Assembly: GCF_004000865.1 (NCBI RefSeq)
Contig: NZ_BIMB01000015.1
Span: forward strand, 1 to 64,000
Source of the DNA: Paenibacillus elgii NBRC 100335
GTDB lineage: Bacteria; Bacillota; Bacilli; Paenibacillales; NBRC-103111
Direction of reading: 5' to 3'
DNA length: 64,000 nt
The notes under the pieces are model-generated. The model saw only the letters and a program-made list of their open reading frames with translations. It searched no databases and was not told the DNA's origin. The translations under genes and the position numbers were made by a program. How positions within the stretch are numbered: the first letter of the stretch is position 1; every line of letters begins with the position of its first letter. Below are positions 34,190 to 42,345 of this stretch, one piece after another.

Positions 34190-35485
34190 TCAGGCCTGTG
34201 CGGCAGATGGCCGAGTGGCTTCGCGCTTGCTCCGGCTGCGGAGATGCAGCCAGGCGTAGCTGGCGGCCACGAGTGCGGCAATCGTGATGTTCACCCCGAT
34301 TAGCGACTGGTAGTTGCCGAAGCTGTCGAACAAAAATCCGGCGACCAACGCCCCGATAATGCCGCCCGCTTGGTGAAACAGCAGAAGAAGGCCGGTCTGC
34401 GTCGACGTTCCTTTGAGCGTCTCCCCGGCAAGCAGCAGTCCTCCCGGAATAGCGCCGATGTAAGTTGCGCCGAACAAGACGGAGAACAGAACCGGAGACA
34501 AATCCAGATGAAACCAGAGCAGCGTGAACCCGAGGACGCGGAAGCCGTATAATACGGCCAGGGCGAGCGCCCGCGAAATACGGTCCAATAAATAGCCGAA
34601 AACGAACGAGCCGGCCACCTCCATGACCCCAAGGAGACTGAGCGCCGATGCAATCATTGTGCCGGGAACGTGCGCATGCTGATGAATGGCTACCATGTTC
34701 ATTTCGACGGTGCCCATGTTGAACCCGCAGGTGAATAAAGCGAACATGACGACCGGGATAACTGGGGAGCCGAAGTAAGGCACGAATTTCTCCCTCAGCC
34801 TGCGCAGCGGTAGCCCGGACCGGGAGGGGGCGGCTGCTTGGCCCGTTTCTTCCGGCTGACCTGAAGCTTCAGCGGCCTGATCCGGCGCTCCGGAGTCCGT
34901 CCCTTTCCCGGAATTCCTCCCGTCACGGATGAACAACAGCGTACTGGGGAGAACGAGTCCGATCCCGAGTGCGGCGGTGATAAGGAAGGCGTATTCCCAC
35001 GTAAGCTGTCCTTCGTAGCTGATGAAGATCGGGCTGACGATAGCGAGGCCGAGTGGCGAAGCGCTGTTAATGATCGTCATGGCTTTCGCCCGGTGGCGCT
35101 CGAACCAATGGAGCACGAGCGTGAACACTGTGGTCGAACCGATCCCGACAAGACCGGTAATGATGCCGTAGCCGATAAAGAAGGCGACGGGATGATGTAT
35201 GAAAAAGACCATGCTGGAGCCCGTCGCACCGAACAGCGTGCTGAGCACCATCACCTTTTTGACACCGTATCGATCGACCAGCCACCCGCCGAGCGGCATA
35301 CACAGCGCAGCGATCAGCAGGTTCAGCGACCAGGACAGCGAAATGAAGCTGCGCCCCACGGCGAAATCCTCGGTAATGGCTGCTTGGTAGTATGCCATGA
35401 CGAATCGGGATAACGCTGCAATACAGCCGAAAACCCAGAGGACCGCGAGAAGCCCCCAGGCGTACTTTTTCTCTCCAAACCACAT
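34190..35485 (-). CDS. MFS transporter
   Basis: A 431-residue major facilitator protein with twelve predicted membrane segments and a hydrophilic central loop at about 195-230 (rich in Gly, Ser and Pro). The motif between helices 2 and 3 is GGWLVDRYGVKKVMVL, the standard MFS GxxxDRxGRR/K signature. The overall look, with GSTTVFTLVLHWFERHRAKA and a paired C-terminal half, is like the monocarboxylate/oxalate-formate antiporter branch, but the substrate is not decided. The start at 35485 has AAGGAGGG upstream. It diverges from a MocR-type regulator gene, which probably controls it. Confidence 0.88.
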   Translation of the reverse strand: MWFGEKKYAWGLLAVLWVFGCIAALSRFVMAYYQAAITEDFAVGRSFISLSWSLNLLIAALCMPLGGWLVDRYGVKKVMVLSTLFGATGSSMVFFIHHPVAFFIGYGIITGLVGIGSTTVFTLVLHWFERHRAKAMTIINSASPLGLAIVSPIFISYEGQLTWEYAFLITAALGIGLVLPSTLLFIRDGRNSGKGTDSGAPDQAAEASGQPEETGQAAAPSRSGLPLRRLREKFVPYFGSPVIPVVMFALFTCGFNMGTVEMNMVAIHQHAHVPGTMIASALSLLGVMEVAGSFVFGYLLDRISRALALAVLYGFRVLGFTLLWFHLDLSPVLFSVLFGATYIGAIPGGLLLAGETLKGTSTQTGLLLLFHQAGGIIGALVAGFLFDSFGNYQSLIGVNITIAALVAASYAWLHLRSRSKREATRPSAAQA

Positions 35486-35621
35486 GCGGAAGCCCTCCTT
35501 GACCTGACGATTTTGTTCTAATGAGAGCATAAAAGAGTCGGCGGAGATTGTATGCATCCAATTGGAGGGTACCATCGCCAACCAATTTGGCGTATACTGA
35601 GGTAACTTGGAGGGGATGCGC
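35486..35621. promoter_or_regulatory. Divergent control region of the MFS and MocR genes
   Basis: A 136-base region with CCAATTGG (near 35558) and CCAATTTGG (near 35582) as repeated palindromic elements plus a TATACT -10 on the plus strand near 35593. MocR proteins bind repeats in such regions; these are candidates. Confidence 0.4.
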
Positions 35622-37061
35622 GTGAACTGGAGGTTGGATACGGATAGCCGGGAACCGAGATACCGGCAAATCGCCCGTTATTTCGAACAGCAGATCGTTT
35701 CTGGTCAGCTGTTGCCGGGCTCGGCGTTGCCGACGGAACGGGAGCTGTCCGTGCGGCTCGGCATTAACCGCAGCACCGTCACGGCGGCTTACTCCGATTT
35801 GCGCGCATCGGGCTTCGTGCAGTCCACGCAAGGGAGCGGCACGCGTGTAAGCGAAACGTTATGGGGCGATACACCGAAGCGCGGCTTGAATTGGCACTCC
35901 TATGTCAGCGGAGGCTCGTTTGTGCCGACGCTGGCGATTGTCCGGCGGGTCCGGGAGATCGCAGCGGCTCCCGATACGGTCGTTTTCTCCAGAGGAGAGC
36001 TGTCGGCCGACCTGCTGCCGTCGGAGCAACTCAGCGCATTACTTCGGGAGTTAACGCTGTCGATGCCGCTTGATTATGCCAATCCGAAAGGAGAAGCCGA
36101 GACGCGGGAGGCGATTTCCGCGCATCTGAAGGAGCAGTACCGGGTGAATGCCGCTCCGGACGAAATCTTGCTGACATCCGGTGCCCAACAGGCTTTGCAT
36201 CTCGTGACGCACTGTCTGCTGAACCCGGGCGACGCAATCGGGCTGGAAGGACCGTCATACGCTTACTCCCGCTCGCTCTTCGTCTCGGCAGGCTTGCGTT
36301 TGTTTCAAATGCCAATGGACGAGCACGGTCTCATTCCTGAGGAAGTGGTTCAGTTGTATAACAAGCATAAAATCCGGATGATCTTCGTCAATCCGACCTA
36401 TCAGAACCCGACCGGAACGACGCTCTCGCTGTCCCGCCGCCGGCGGCTGCTGGAGCTGTGCGAGGAGCGCCGCATCCCCATCGTCGAAGACGACCCCTAC
36501 AGCTTGTTAGCGTTGGAAGGGGCTGCGCCGCCGCCTCTATCCCTTAAGGCGCTGTCATCCGGCAGCGGCCATGTGCTGTATATGGGCACGCTGTCCAAGA
36601 TGGCCGCTCCCGGATTCCGCGCTGGTTGGATCGTAGCTCCGGCAGGTGTCGCGAGCCGGCTGGCCGAAGCGAAGCAGGAAATGGATTACGGCTACAGTAC
36701 GATCCTTCAAGAGGTGACGAAGCTGTACTTGACGTCAGGCGTATGGCAGGGTCACCTCGCGGACCTGCGTCAGGCGCTGACGCGCCGCCGCAACCGGATG
36801 CTGACCGCGCTGCAGGAGCATCTCGGGAATCGGGCCGAATGGCTCGTGCCACAGGGCGGCTATTACCTGTGGTGCAAACTGAACCGGAAAATCCCAGACG
36901 GCGAGCTGGTCCGGGAGATGGAGGCGCACCGCGTCGCGGTTATGCCCGGCAGCGTATACGGCGCGGAGGGCAGCTCGTTAAGGCTGTCGTACGCCCGGGA
37001 ACCGGAGAACCGGATCGAGGAAGGCATCCGTCGTCTAGCCGCCGTTTTACGTCGCCTATGA
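35622..37061 (+). CDS. MocR/PdxR-family regulator (GntR HTH + aminotransferase fold)
   Basis: A 479-residue chimera. Residues about 1-75 form a GntR winged helix (YRQIARYFEQQIVSGQLLPG, then LPTERELSVRLGINRSTVTA). The rest is a class I aminotransferase-like domain with the PLP lysine in MGTLSKMAAPGFRAGW, preceded by VEDDPYS and NPTYQNPTG. MocR proteins sense PLP or amino-compound ligands and control neighbouring genes; the divergent MFS gene is the obvious target. GTG 35622 is chosen because GGAGGGG ends six bases upstream, whereas ATG 35616 directly abuts that site. Normal length. Confidence 0.92.
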   Translation: MNWRLDTDSREPRYRQIARYFEQQIVSGQLLPGSALPTERELSVRLGINRSTVTAAYSDLRASGFVQSTQGSGTRVSETLWGDTPKRGLNWHSYVSGGSFVPTLAIVRRVREIAAAPDTVVFSRGELSADLLPSEQLSALLRELTLSMPLDYANPKGEAETREAISAHLKEQYRVNAAPDEILLTSGAQQALHLVTHCLLNPGDAIGLEGPSYAYSRSLFVSAGLRLFQMPMDEHGLIPEEVVQLYNKHKIRMIFVNPTYQNPTGTTLSLSRRRRLLELCEERRIPIVEDDPYSLLALEGAAPPPLSLKALSSGSGHVLYMGTLSKMAAPGFRAGWIVAPAGVASRLAEAKQEMDYGYSTILQEVTKLYLTSGVWQGHLADLRQALTRRRNRMLTALQEHLGNRAEWLVPQGGYYLWCKLNRKIPDGELVREMEAHRVAVMPGSVYGAEGSSLRLSYAREPENRIEEGIRRLAAVLRRL

Positions 37062-37242
37062 CCCCGGGTTCCGGCTGAGAGAAACATTTGCTTGAAACTT
37101 ATTCATAGGTTCAATCGTCTAATAGATGACGGTCCTTTTGTCTAACGACACCAGGAGCCGCACTTAGGCACCGTACGCCGGAAGCGGGTGAAGCTTGGCG
37201 CTTCTATCGTTGGCGAACCTAAATGATATTGGAGTTGAAGAA

Positions 37243-37347
37243 ATGAAGTTTTTGAAAAACGTTATCCTCATCGTGCTCAGCTGCATCGTTAGCTACTGGC
37301 TCGTTGGCGGGGCGTTTGTCGATTTGTTTTCCCGTATGAAACATTAG
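37243..37347 (+). CDS. Small single-pass membrane protein
   Basis: A 34-residue protein (MKFLKNVILIVLSCIVSYWL at the start) with one hydrophobic helix covering about residues 4-25 and a short basic end. GGAG eight bases before the ATG and a strong terminator directly after the stop support real expression. It resembles the many small membrane proteins of Bacillales but no family is recognised. Confidence 0.55.
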   Translation: MKFLKNVILIVLSCIVSYWLVGGAFVDLFSRMKH

Positions 37348-37356
37348 GTTTGGGTC

Positions 37357-37395
37357 CGAAAAAAGCCCTCCGCTTGCAGCGGAGGGCTTTTTCGT
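37357..37395. terminator. Bidirectional terminator (small membrane protein gene and dapA)
   Basis: AAAAGCCCTCCGC (37361-37373) pairs with GCGGAGGGCTTTT (37379-37391) around a five-base loop, with T runs on both strands. Confidence 0.9.
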
Positions 37396-37429
37396 GTGTC
37401 TGACGGTTGGTATTGTGCAGACCGTCGTT

Positions 37430-38320
37430 TTACTTTACCAGTTCACCGGCTTGGTTCCAATATGCTTCGAGCTCCTGCCCGAGCTTCGCACTGATGCTGG
37501 TCATCGGCAGGCGGAGAGCCTCCGAGGAGATAATGCCCCGATGAGCAAGAATCCACTTCACCGGCGCCGGATTCGATTCCTTGAATAGAAGCCGGATGAG
37601 CGGAAGCAGTCCTTCGAACGTTTGTTTCGCTCCGTTCGAGTCTCCTTCGGCGAACTGCCGGTGCATCTCGACGAGAGCTTCCGGCACCACGTTGGAGGCG
37701 GTGAGGATGCCGCCCTTGGCCCCGCAGCAAAGCATCGCATAGGCGTAGGAGTCGTCGCCGCACAGCACCGGTTTGCTGCTCAAGCGAGACAATTCTGTAA
37801 GCAGTTGAATGCCGCCGGAGCTGTCCTTCAGGCCGATCACTCCGTCCAGCTCCAGGACGGCTTCGGCCGTCTGCGCCGTAAGGCCCACCCCGGTACGGGA
37901 CGGGTTATCGTAGGCGATGACGGGAATGCCGACCTCCGCCGCTTTGCGGAAATGGGTGGCGATGCCTTCCTGGGACGGGCGGTTATAGTAAGGGACAACG
38001 ACAAGCACGGCATCCGCGCCCAGCCGTCCCGCAAGCTCTGTACGCTTCACGGTCGAAGCGGTATCGTTCGTTCCGGTGCCGACGATCACCGGCAATTTTC
38101 CGCCGACTGCGTTCTTGGCGGTCTTCACCAAAGCTTCGACTTCTTCCCATGCTACCGTCGGCGATTCTCCCGTCGTCCCGTTGACGACCAGGCCATGGAT
38201 GCCGCGGTCCGCAAGCCAGCGAACATGCCGCTCGAATGAAGTTAGATCTACGGCGCCGCTGCTGTCGAACGGGGTGACGATAGGGACGTAAACACCGGTT
38301 AGCTGTTCTTGGGTTAGCAT
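37430..38320 (-). CDS. dapA: 4-hydroxy-tetrahydrodipicolinate synthase (DapA)
   Basis: A 296-residue aldolase-barrel enzyme that condenses pyruvate and aspartate semialdehyde in lysine and dipicolinate synthesis. It shows GTTGESPT (residues near 46), the pyruvate-binding VVPYYNRPSQEG with the key tyrosine, IAYDNPSRTG, and the Schiff-base lysine in GLKDSSGG. The family also contains N-acetylneuraminate lyases and other aldolases, so a different substrate is possible; the gene stands alone rather than with asd and dapG, which is a reason for caution. It diverges from a LysR gene with 130 bases between them, so the LysR protein may control it. Start ATG 38320, AGGAATG before it is a moderate site. 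Confidence 0.82.
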   Translation of the reverse strand: MLTQEQLTGVYVPIVTPFDSSGAVDLTSFERHVRWLADRGIHGLVVNGTTGESPTVAWEEVEALVKTAKNAVGGKLPVIVGTGTNDTASTVKRTELAGRLGADAVLVVVPYYNRPSQEGIATHFRKAAEVGIPVIAYDNPSRTGVGLTAQTAEAVLELDGVIGLKDSSGGIQLLTELSRLSSKPVLCGDDSYAYAMLCCGAKGGILTASNVVPEALVEMHRQFAEGDSNGAKQTFEGLLPLIRLLFKESNPAPVKWILAHRGIISSEALRLPMTSISAKLGQELEAYWNQAGELVK

Positions 38321-38406
38321 TTTTTACATTCCTCCATGGGGTTTGAATATTTTTTCTTTGGCTCTACTTTACCATGGTTTCAATCATCGGAGTTAGCTAT
38401 AATAAG

Positions 38407-38432
38407 TGATAATCATCATCAATAATATTGAT
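38407..38432. promoter_or_regulatory. Fur-like box and palindrome upstream of the LysR gene
   Basis: TGATAATCATCATCA (38407-38421) matches the 15-base Fur consensus at all but one position, and overlaps a second perfect inverted repeat ATCAATA-A-TATTGAT (38418-38432). It lies in the dapA/LysR divergent region, just before the LysR ribosome site. Confidence 0.5.
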
Positions 38433-38450
38433 AATAGGGGAGAAGTTCAC

Positions 38451-39323
38451 ATGGAGCTGACATATCTCCAGACGTTTCGCGAGGTGGCGAAACGTCAAAG
38501 CTTTACCCGGGCGGCCGAGGAGCTTGGCTATGCGCAGTCCAGTGTCACGATGCAAATTCAGAAGCTGGAGCGGGAATACGGCGTTTCCTTGTTTGAGCGT
38601 CACGGCAGGCTGCTTCGGCTTACGCCGCCCGGCGAAGTGCTGCTGAAGCTCGCCGTGCAGATGCTGGATTTGTATGCACAATCCAAAGAAATCGTCGGAA
38701 ATCAAGTCGGCGGGACGCTGACGATCGGCACGATCGATTCGCTGGCGGCCTACTACCTTCCTCCCTATTTGCAGCAGCTGAGGGAACGGTTTCCTGAATT
38801 GAATATCCATATTCAAGCGGAACGCGAGTCGCTGATCGTCAGTAAAGTGAAGGAGGGGGAATTCGACATCGGCCTGCTGCTCGACGGCAAGCCGGTCGAC
38901 CCGGCTCTAAGCTGCGAGACGATCCGGGAAGAGCCCCTGGTGCTGATTGCGCCGCCCGGCCATCCGCTCACGCAGTTATCCGGCGGTGTAAGCGTGGATC
39001 ATCTGAACGGAGTCGAGCTGATCATGTCGGAGGAAAGCTGCAATTACCGGGGCATGTTCGAGAACGTATTAAGAGCGCATAACGTCTCGTTTCTCATCCG
39101 CTTTGAGCTAGGCAATCCGGAGGCGATCAAGCAGTGCGTGATGAACGGGCTCGGCGTAGCCCTTCTTCCACAGATCGTCGTTGAAGAGGAAGTACGGCGC
39201 GGGCGCCTCAAGGTGCTGCCTTTTGCCCACCCTGATATCCGGTTTGATCTGCAGCTGTTTGTCCATCCCAAGAAATGGATGTCTCAGCCGCTGCTGGCAT
39301 TCATTCGTCTGCTAAAGCCGTGA
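38451..39323 (+). CDS. LysR-family transcriptional regulator
   Basis: A 290-residue LysR protein. The N-terminal winged helix-turn-helix is typical: YLQTFREVAKRQSFTRAAEE, then LGYAQSSVTMQIQKLEREYG and LFERHGRLLRLTPPGE. The C-terminal periplasmic-binding-like co-inducer domain starts near residue 90 (GTLTIGTIDSLAAYYLP). The start at 38451 follows AGGGGAGA; a frame extension to 38406 runs through the putative operator and is rejected. It is divergent from dapA and is the likely regulator of that gene. The Fur-like box over its promoter suggests iron-dependent expression. Confidence 0.9.
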   Translation: MELTYLQTFREVAKRQSFTRAAEELGYAQSSVTMQIQKLEREYGVSLFERHGRLLRLTPPGEVLLKLAVQMLDLYAQSKEIVGNQVGGTLTIGTIDSLAAYYLPPYLQQLRERFPELNIHIQAERESLIVSKVKEGEFDIGLLLDGKPVDPALSCETIREEPLVLIAPPGHPLTQLSGGVSVDHLNGVELIMSEESCNYRGMFENVLRAHNVSFLIRFELGNPEAIKQCVMNGLGVALLPQIVVEEEVRRGRLKVLPFAHPDIRFDLQLFVHPKKWMSQPLLAFIRLLKP

Positions 39324-39400
39324 CCGGAAGTATGTAGCTTGAAGGTCAAGGTCAAAAGAGGGGGCGCAGCGAGCCCCAGTCTCAACACCCGTGATTCAAG

Positions 39401-39432
39401 AAAAAAAGCCCAGGCGGCCGCTGCCCGGGCTG
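39401..39432 (-). terminator. Terminator of the first YjcZ-type gene
   Basis: AGCCCAGG (39407-39414) pairs with CCCGGGCT (39424-39431); the minus-strand transcript then reads seven T. Confidence 0.8.
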
Positions 39433-39443
39433 TGTGCCTCGAA

Positions 39444-39542
39444 TTAGAACCATACGGCACAAGATACGATTACCAACAAAATAAACAATACGAGGATTAC
39501 GCCCGTAGAAGTAAATCCGCCAAACCCTTTTACGCAGCTCAT
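39444..39542 (-). CDS. YjcZ-family sporulation protein (32 aa)
   Basis: A 32-residue protein: MSCVKGFGG followed by FTSTGVILVLFILLVIV and a short SCAVWF end. It is the typical YjcZ layout, a short Gly-containing head and one hydrophobic helix, and it shares 19 consecutive residues with the second YjcZ gene at 54672. These small proteins are made in sporulating cells of Bacillaceae and relatives. AGGAGG is eight bases before the ATG. A CATAAGGTA element on the minus strand (complement of 39573-39581) matches the -10 of sigma-E/K promoters. Terminator directly downstream. Confidence 0.85.
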   Translation of the reverse strand: MSCVKGFGGFTSTGVILVLFILLVIVSCAVWF

Positions 39543-39572
39543 ACATTCATCCTCCTTCCGTTTAGCCTAGTA

Positions 39573-39581
39573 TACCTTATG
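39573..39581 (-). promoter_or_regulatory. Sigma-E/K-like -10 of the first YjcZ gene
   Basis: CATAAGGTA fits the CATAnnnTA consensus of mother-cell sigma factors. A possible -35 AC lies about 15 bases upstream, slightly shorter than usual. Confidence 0.45.
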
Positions 39582-39808
39582 ATGGTCAGGGGCCCTGTGA
39601 TTGGGTGGGCGGGAAAATGTGCATTAGCGGAGATGCCGGAATAGGGTAGGTAGGCTGCGAAAGAGAAAATTTTGAGACGGACGGGCACTCGGATTTACAA
39701 CGCTCACTGATCTAACAACTGAAATGTAGTCAAATGGATTGCAACTATTCTCAGCTTATGGTTGAGCGGTAGGGAGCTGTTCAAGTTAATCAAACGGAAG
39801 CTAAGCAA

Positions 39809-39859
39809 GCGAAAAAACCACCGTCAATAAGGTTGCAGCCCTGACCGGTGGTTTTTCGC
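39809..39859. terminator. Strong symmetric stem-loop
   Basis: GCGAAAAAACCACCG and CGGTGGTTTTTCGC form a near-perfect stem with T runs on both strands. Confidence 0.7.
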
Positions 39860-39910
39860 TTAGGTTTTAACTATGCGCGCCGTGGGGTAAGCCACAGCTT
39901 CGTTTATCCA

Positions 39911-39948
39911 AAGAGCCGTTTAATGTTGGCGCACTAGCGGCTCTTTTT
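39911..39948 (+). terminator. Rho-independent terminator
   Basis: AAGAGCCG (39911-39918) pairs with CGGCTCTT (39938-39945), followed by TTT to 39948. It lies 50 bases after the previous stem-loop. Confidence 0.7.
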
Positions 39949-40072
39949 AGTGTTTCCACATTTAAACTGAAATGTAAGATGCTGATACTATATATAATAT
40001 CACTGCTTGCGCTACATATTCATGTCTTGCTTCTTAGAGTCAGGCTGACTCAGTCGGGTGAAACGCTCACCG

Positions 40073-40573
40073 TCAGACAAGCGGCTGCATGCCTCTCTCC
40101 AGCCAATCTTCCCGCGTCGGGCCGTAAATGTCCGGAACTCTGAGCCCGGCTTGGCGCATCAGGACGGTCATTTGGCCCCGGTGATGAATCTGATGCTGGA
40201 TTAAAATACGCAAGGTCAGGCCATTCGGCCACGTGTCGCCGTACATTTCCGTCGTTTCCGCCAGCTTGGCGTCCGTCCACTGGGTTTGGACGGCGTTCGA
40301 CGCCGCTTGAGAGGCGTTCCGGTAAGCTTCGGCGATAACGGCTGCCGAGTCCGGCGCATGCTGGTCGTCTCCGGCCGATGCGAATTCCAGGCCGGTCCGA
40401 GACAGCATCTCATGCACCGTCGTCGTTAGATGCCAGGCAAGCTGCCCGAGCGTCCGGTGGTCCGGAGTAACCGCCTGATCCAAGGCCTCGTCGGTCAAGG
40501 CATCCATGATTCTCTGTGTAGCGGCAGCTTCTTGCTGCCATTCGGCTATAAAATCGGCTGTTTTAATAAACAT
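40073..40573 (-). CDS. DinB-family metal-binding protein
   Basis: A 166-residue four-helix protein of the DinB/YfiT type. The metal-binding histidines are in place: LAWHLTTTVHEML for the first and HQIHHRGQMTVLMR (HxxxH) for the other two. DinB proteins of this kind are thiol-dependent transferases or of unknown role; in Bacillus the founder is DNA-damage inducible. Length is normal. GGGAGGAATTC lies before the ATG. The WYL regulator gene follows upstream on the same strand (73 bases), so the two are probably cotranscribed, a common pairing. Confidence 0.85.
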   Translation of the reverse strand: MFIKTADFIAEWQQEAAATQRIMDALTDEALDQAVTPDHRTLGQLAWHLTTTVHEMLSRTGLEFASAGDDQHAPDSAAVIAEAYRNASQAASNAVQTQWTDAKLAETTEMYGDTWPNGLTLRILIQHQIHHRGQMTVLMRQAGLRVPDIYGPTREDWLERGMQPLV

Positions 40574-40645
40574 CTCGAATTCCTCCCTGTGCTCGCAAAT
40601 TAGCTTACCCCTTTACAATAGCATGAATTCCCTGACAGCTGTATG

Positions 40646-41587
40646 TCAGGGTTGCTCGTAGAGCCGCGCGATGGCGAGCGCCTCCTCCCGCAACCGACTG
40701 GCGACGGCTTCCGGCTCCAGCACCTTCACATCGGCGCCGTAAGACAGCAGATGAGCATACGTCCAGTGCGCGTCTGGATGGGAAGCGCGCACGATGAGCG
40801 TCCCGTCCGGGCCGTATTCGATTTGCTCCGGCTTGTAATAATCCTCTACTGGAACCCTGGCCTTTGAGGTGAATTGCAGCACGAGGTTCACGGAATGGCG
40901 AGCCTCGCGCCGCATCCAGCGGCTATCCAATTGATCCGCCGGCAGCTCGCGGCGTTCGAACGTCTCCGTTCCGGCCTGCAAATTTCGCATCCGGGATAGC
41001 CGGAATATCCGAAAATCTTCCCGCAACCGGCAATAGCCATACATGTACCACACGTAGCCTTTAAGCACCACGCTCATTGGTTCGCACAGGCGCTCGGCCT
41101 GTTCCCCTTTCCCGTTCGTATACTCAAAGACGGTAAGCCGGTTTTCCCGGATCGCTTGCCGCAGCGTTTCCAGCTTTTCTTTGTCGGCGGTGCCGTTCCT
41201 CCAAGGATTCATATCGATAATGATCTGCTTGGATGCATCCGTCACGCTTCCCTGCTCGGATTTCGCCAGAAGCGCGCCGACTTTGTCTAGCAGGCTGCCG
41301 AAATGCCGGTCGTCCAGGGTGTTCTGCATCCCGCGCAGCGCGACGATGAGCGACTGGAGCTCGTCGAAGGACAGGAGCTGGCGGTCCAGCCGGTAGCGGT
41401 CCGTAATCTCGTAACCGCCGGTCTGACCGGCGTAAGAAACGATCGGAATCCCCGCTTGATTGATCGCTTCGATATCCCGGTACACCGTCCGCAGCGATAC
41501 TTCGAAGCGCTCGGACAATTCCTTGGCGCTCACCCGTTTGCGGTTAAGCAGCAGCATGGTGATGGCCAGCAGCCGGTCAAGTTTCAT
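40646..41587 (-). CDS. YafY-type regulator (HTH + WYL domain)
   Basis: A 313-residue regulator. The N-terminal HTH is LDRLLAITMLLLNRKRVSAK, then ELSERFEVSLRTVYRDIEAI, and the WYL part includes LTVFEYTNGKG, VLKGYVWYMYGYCRLREDFR and the following IFRLSRMRNL. WYL domains bind nucleic acid fragments or small ligands and control DNA damage or defence genes. The ATG at 41587 has only a weak ribosome site (GGACGG). It lies upstream of the DinB gene on the same strand and probably controls that small unit. A longer frame from 41635 adds 16 unlikely residues. Confidence 0.88.
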   Translation of the reverse strand: MKLDRLLAITMLLLNRKRVSAKELSERFEVSLRTVYRDIEAINQAGIPIVSYAGQTGGYEITDRYRLDRQLLSFDELQSLIVALRGMQNTLDDRHFGSLLDKVGALLAKSEQGSVTDASKQIIIDMNPWRNGTADKEKLETLRQAIRENRLTVFEYTNGKGEQAERLCEPMSVVLKGYVWYMYGYCRLREDFRIFRLSRMRNLQAGTETFERRELPADQLDSRWMRREARHSVNLVLQFTSKARVPVEDYYKPEQIEYGPDGTLIVRASHPDAHWTYAHLLSYGADVKVLEPEAVASRLREEALAIARLYEQP

Positions 41588-41766
41588 ACAATACAGCCGT
41601 CCTTTGCTTCCGATTTGATGTCGGTTGGTGTTCATGCCTAATTCTCCGCAGGGGCAGCCGAATCCTTTTTATAGAGGCGGCAAGTTGCTTTTAATGATTG
41701 TTTCCATGGAAATTTGTTTTATCCGAAAGGTAATCTGTATAGAGAGAAGATAAATCGACGCAGGGG

Positions 41767-42318
41767 ATGGTTGAAATCAGACATTCTTTTATTATGGAGA
41801 CGGACTCGCTGATCATTCGGGAGTTTACGCTTGAGGATTTGGCGGGGCTTAGGGAATTAACCTGGCAATCGGAGATAACGGATGTGCTGCCGGACTGGCG
41901 AATGAGCGAAGAGCAGCTAAATCAATTTCTTTCTTTCGTCATTTCCAGTTACGAGAATTTCGATCCGGATCATGTCCGCTTCCTGCTTGCCTTGGAGCAT
42001 AAGCAGGGCCGGAGGTTGATCGGGTGGTGCGGCGTATTTCCTAATGATCTGCTCCCGCCTGCCGAACGGGAAATCGCTTACGCGGTATCTAAGGATTACC
42101 GGAACCGAGGCTATGTGTCCGAAGCGGTGAGAGCCGTCGCTGCGCACGTGTTCGAATGCACGTCGCTCGGGGAGATTGTCGCGATCGTTAAGCCGTTTAA
42201 CGCCCCTTCCAGGAGGGTGGTTGAAAAAGCGGGCTTCGAGCATCGGCGAAGGGTCACCTTGTCGGATCAATGCGAGTACGATTATTTCATTTTAAGCAAA
42301 GCAAAAGAGCGCCGATAA
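41767..42318 (+). CDS. GNAT-family N-acetyltransferase
   Basis: A 183-residue acetyltransferase of the RimJ/RimL type. The sequence opens with the usual SLIIREFTLEDL strand-helix, has IGWCGVF, then the acetyl-CoA loop AYAVSKDYRNRGYVSEAVRA and the C-terminal NAPSRRVVEKAGF block. It transfers an acetyl group from acetyl-CoA to an amino group of an unknown small molecule or protein. The start is uncertain: ATG 41767 directly follows AGGGG, and ATG 41794 (METDSLIIRE) would also fit the fold. The stop codon lies inside a stem-loop terminator. Confidence 0.85.
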   Translation: MVEIRHSFIMETDSLIIREFTLEDLAGLRELTWQSEITDVLPDWRMSEEQLNQFLSFVISSYENFDPDHVRFLLALEHKQGRRLIGWCGVFPNDLLPPAEREIAYAVSKDYRNRGYVSEAVRAVAAHVFECTSLGEIVAIVKPFNAPSRRVVEKAGFEHRRRVTLSDQCEYDYFILSKAKERR

Positions 42319-42330
42319 GCGCTCTTTCTT
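42304..42330 (+). terminator. Terminator of the acetyltransferase gene
   Basis: AAAGAGCGC (42304-42312) pairs with GCGCTCTTT (42319-42327); the TAA stop is in the loop. Confidence 0.75.
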
Positions 42331-42345
42331 GGTCTATAGGGGGGA

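Larger units (their letters stand above)
39582..40072. other. Intergenic region with two unassigned terminators
   Basis: About 490 bases without a recognisable gene. It contains two strong stem-loops (39809-39859 and 39911-39948). Since no coding gene precedes either, the region may encode a small RNA or the remains of lost genes. No ORF with a ribosome site was found. Confidence 0.45.

Noticed and set aside
37430-38320. N-acetylneuraminate lyase instead of DapA
   Set aside because: Motifs and length fit DapA better, and no sialic acid genes are near; the alternative cannot be fully excluded.
38406-38450. A 15-codon N-terminal extension of the LysR protein
   Set aside because: It consists of the Fur-like box and palindrome; the ATG at 38451 has the ribosome site and the normal family start.
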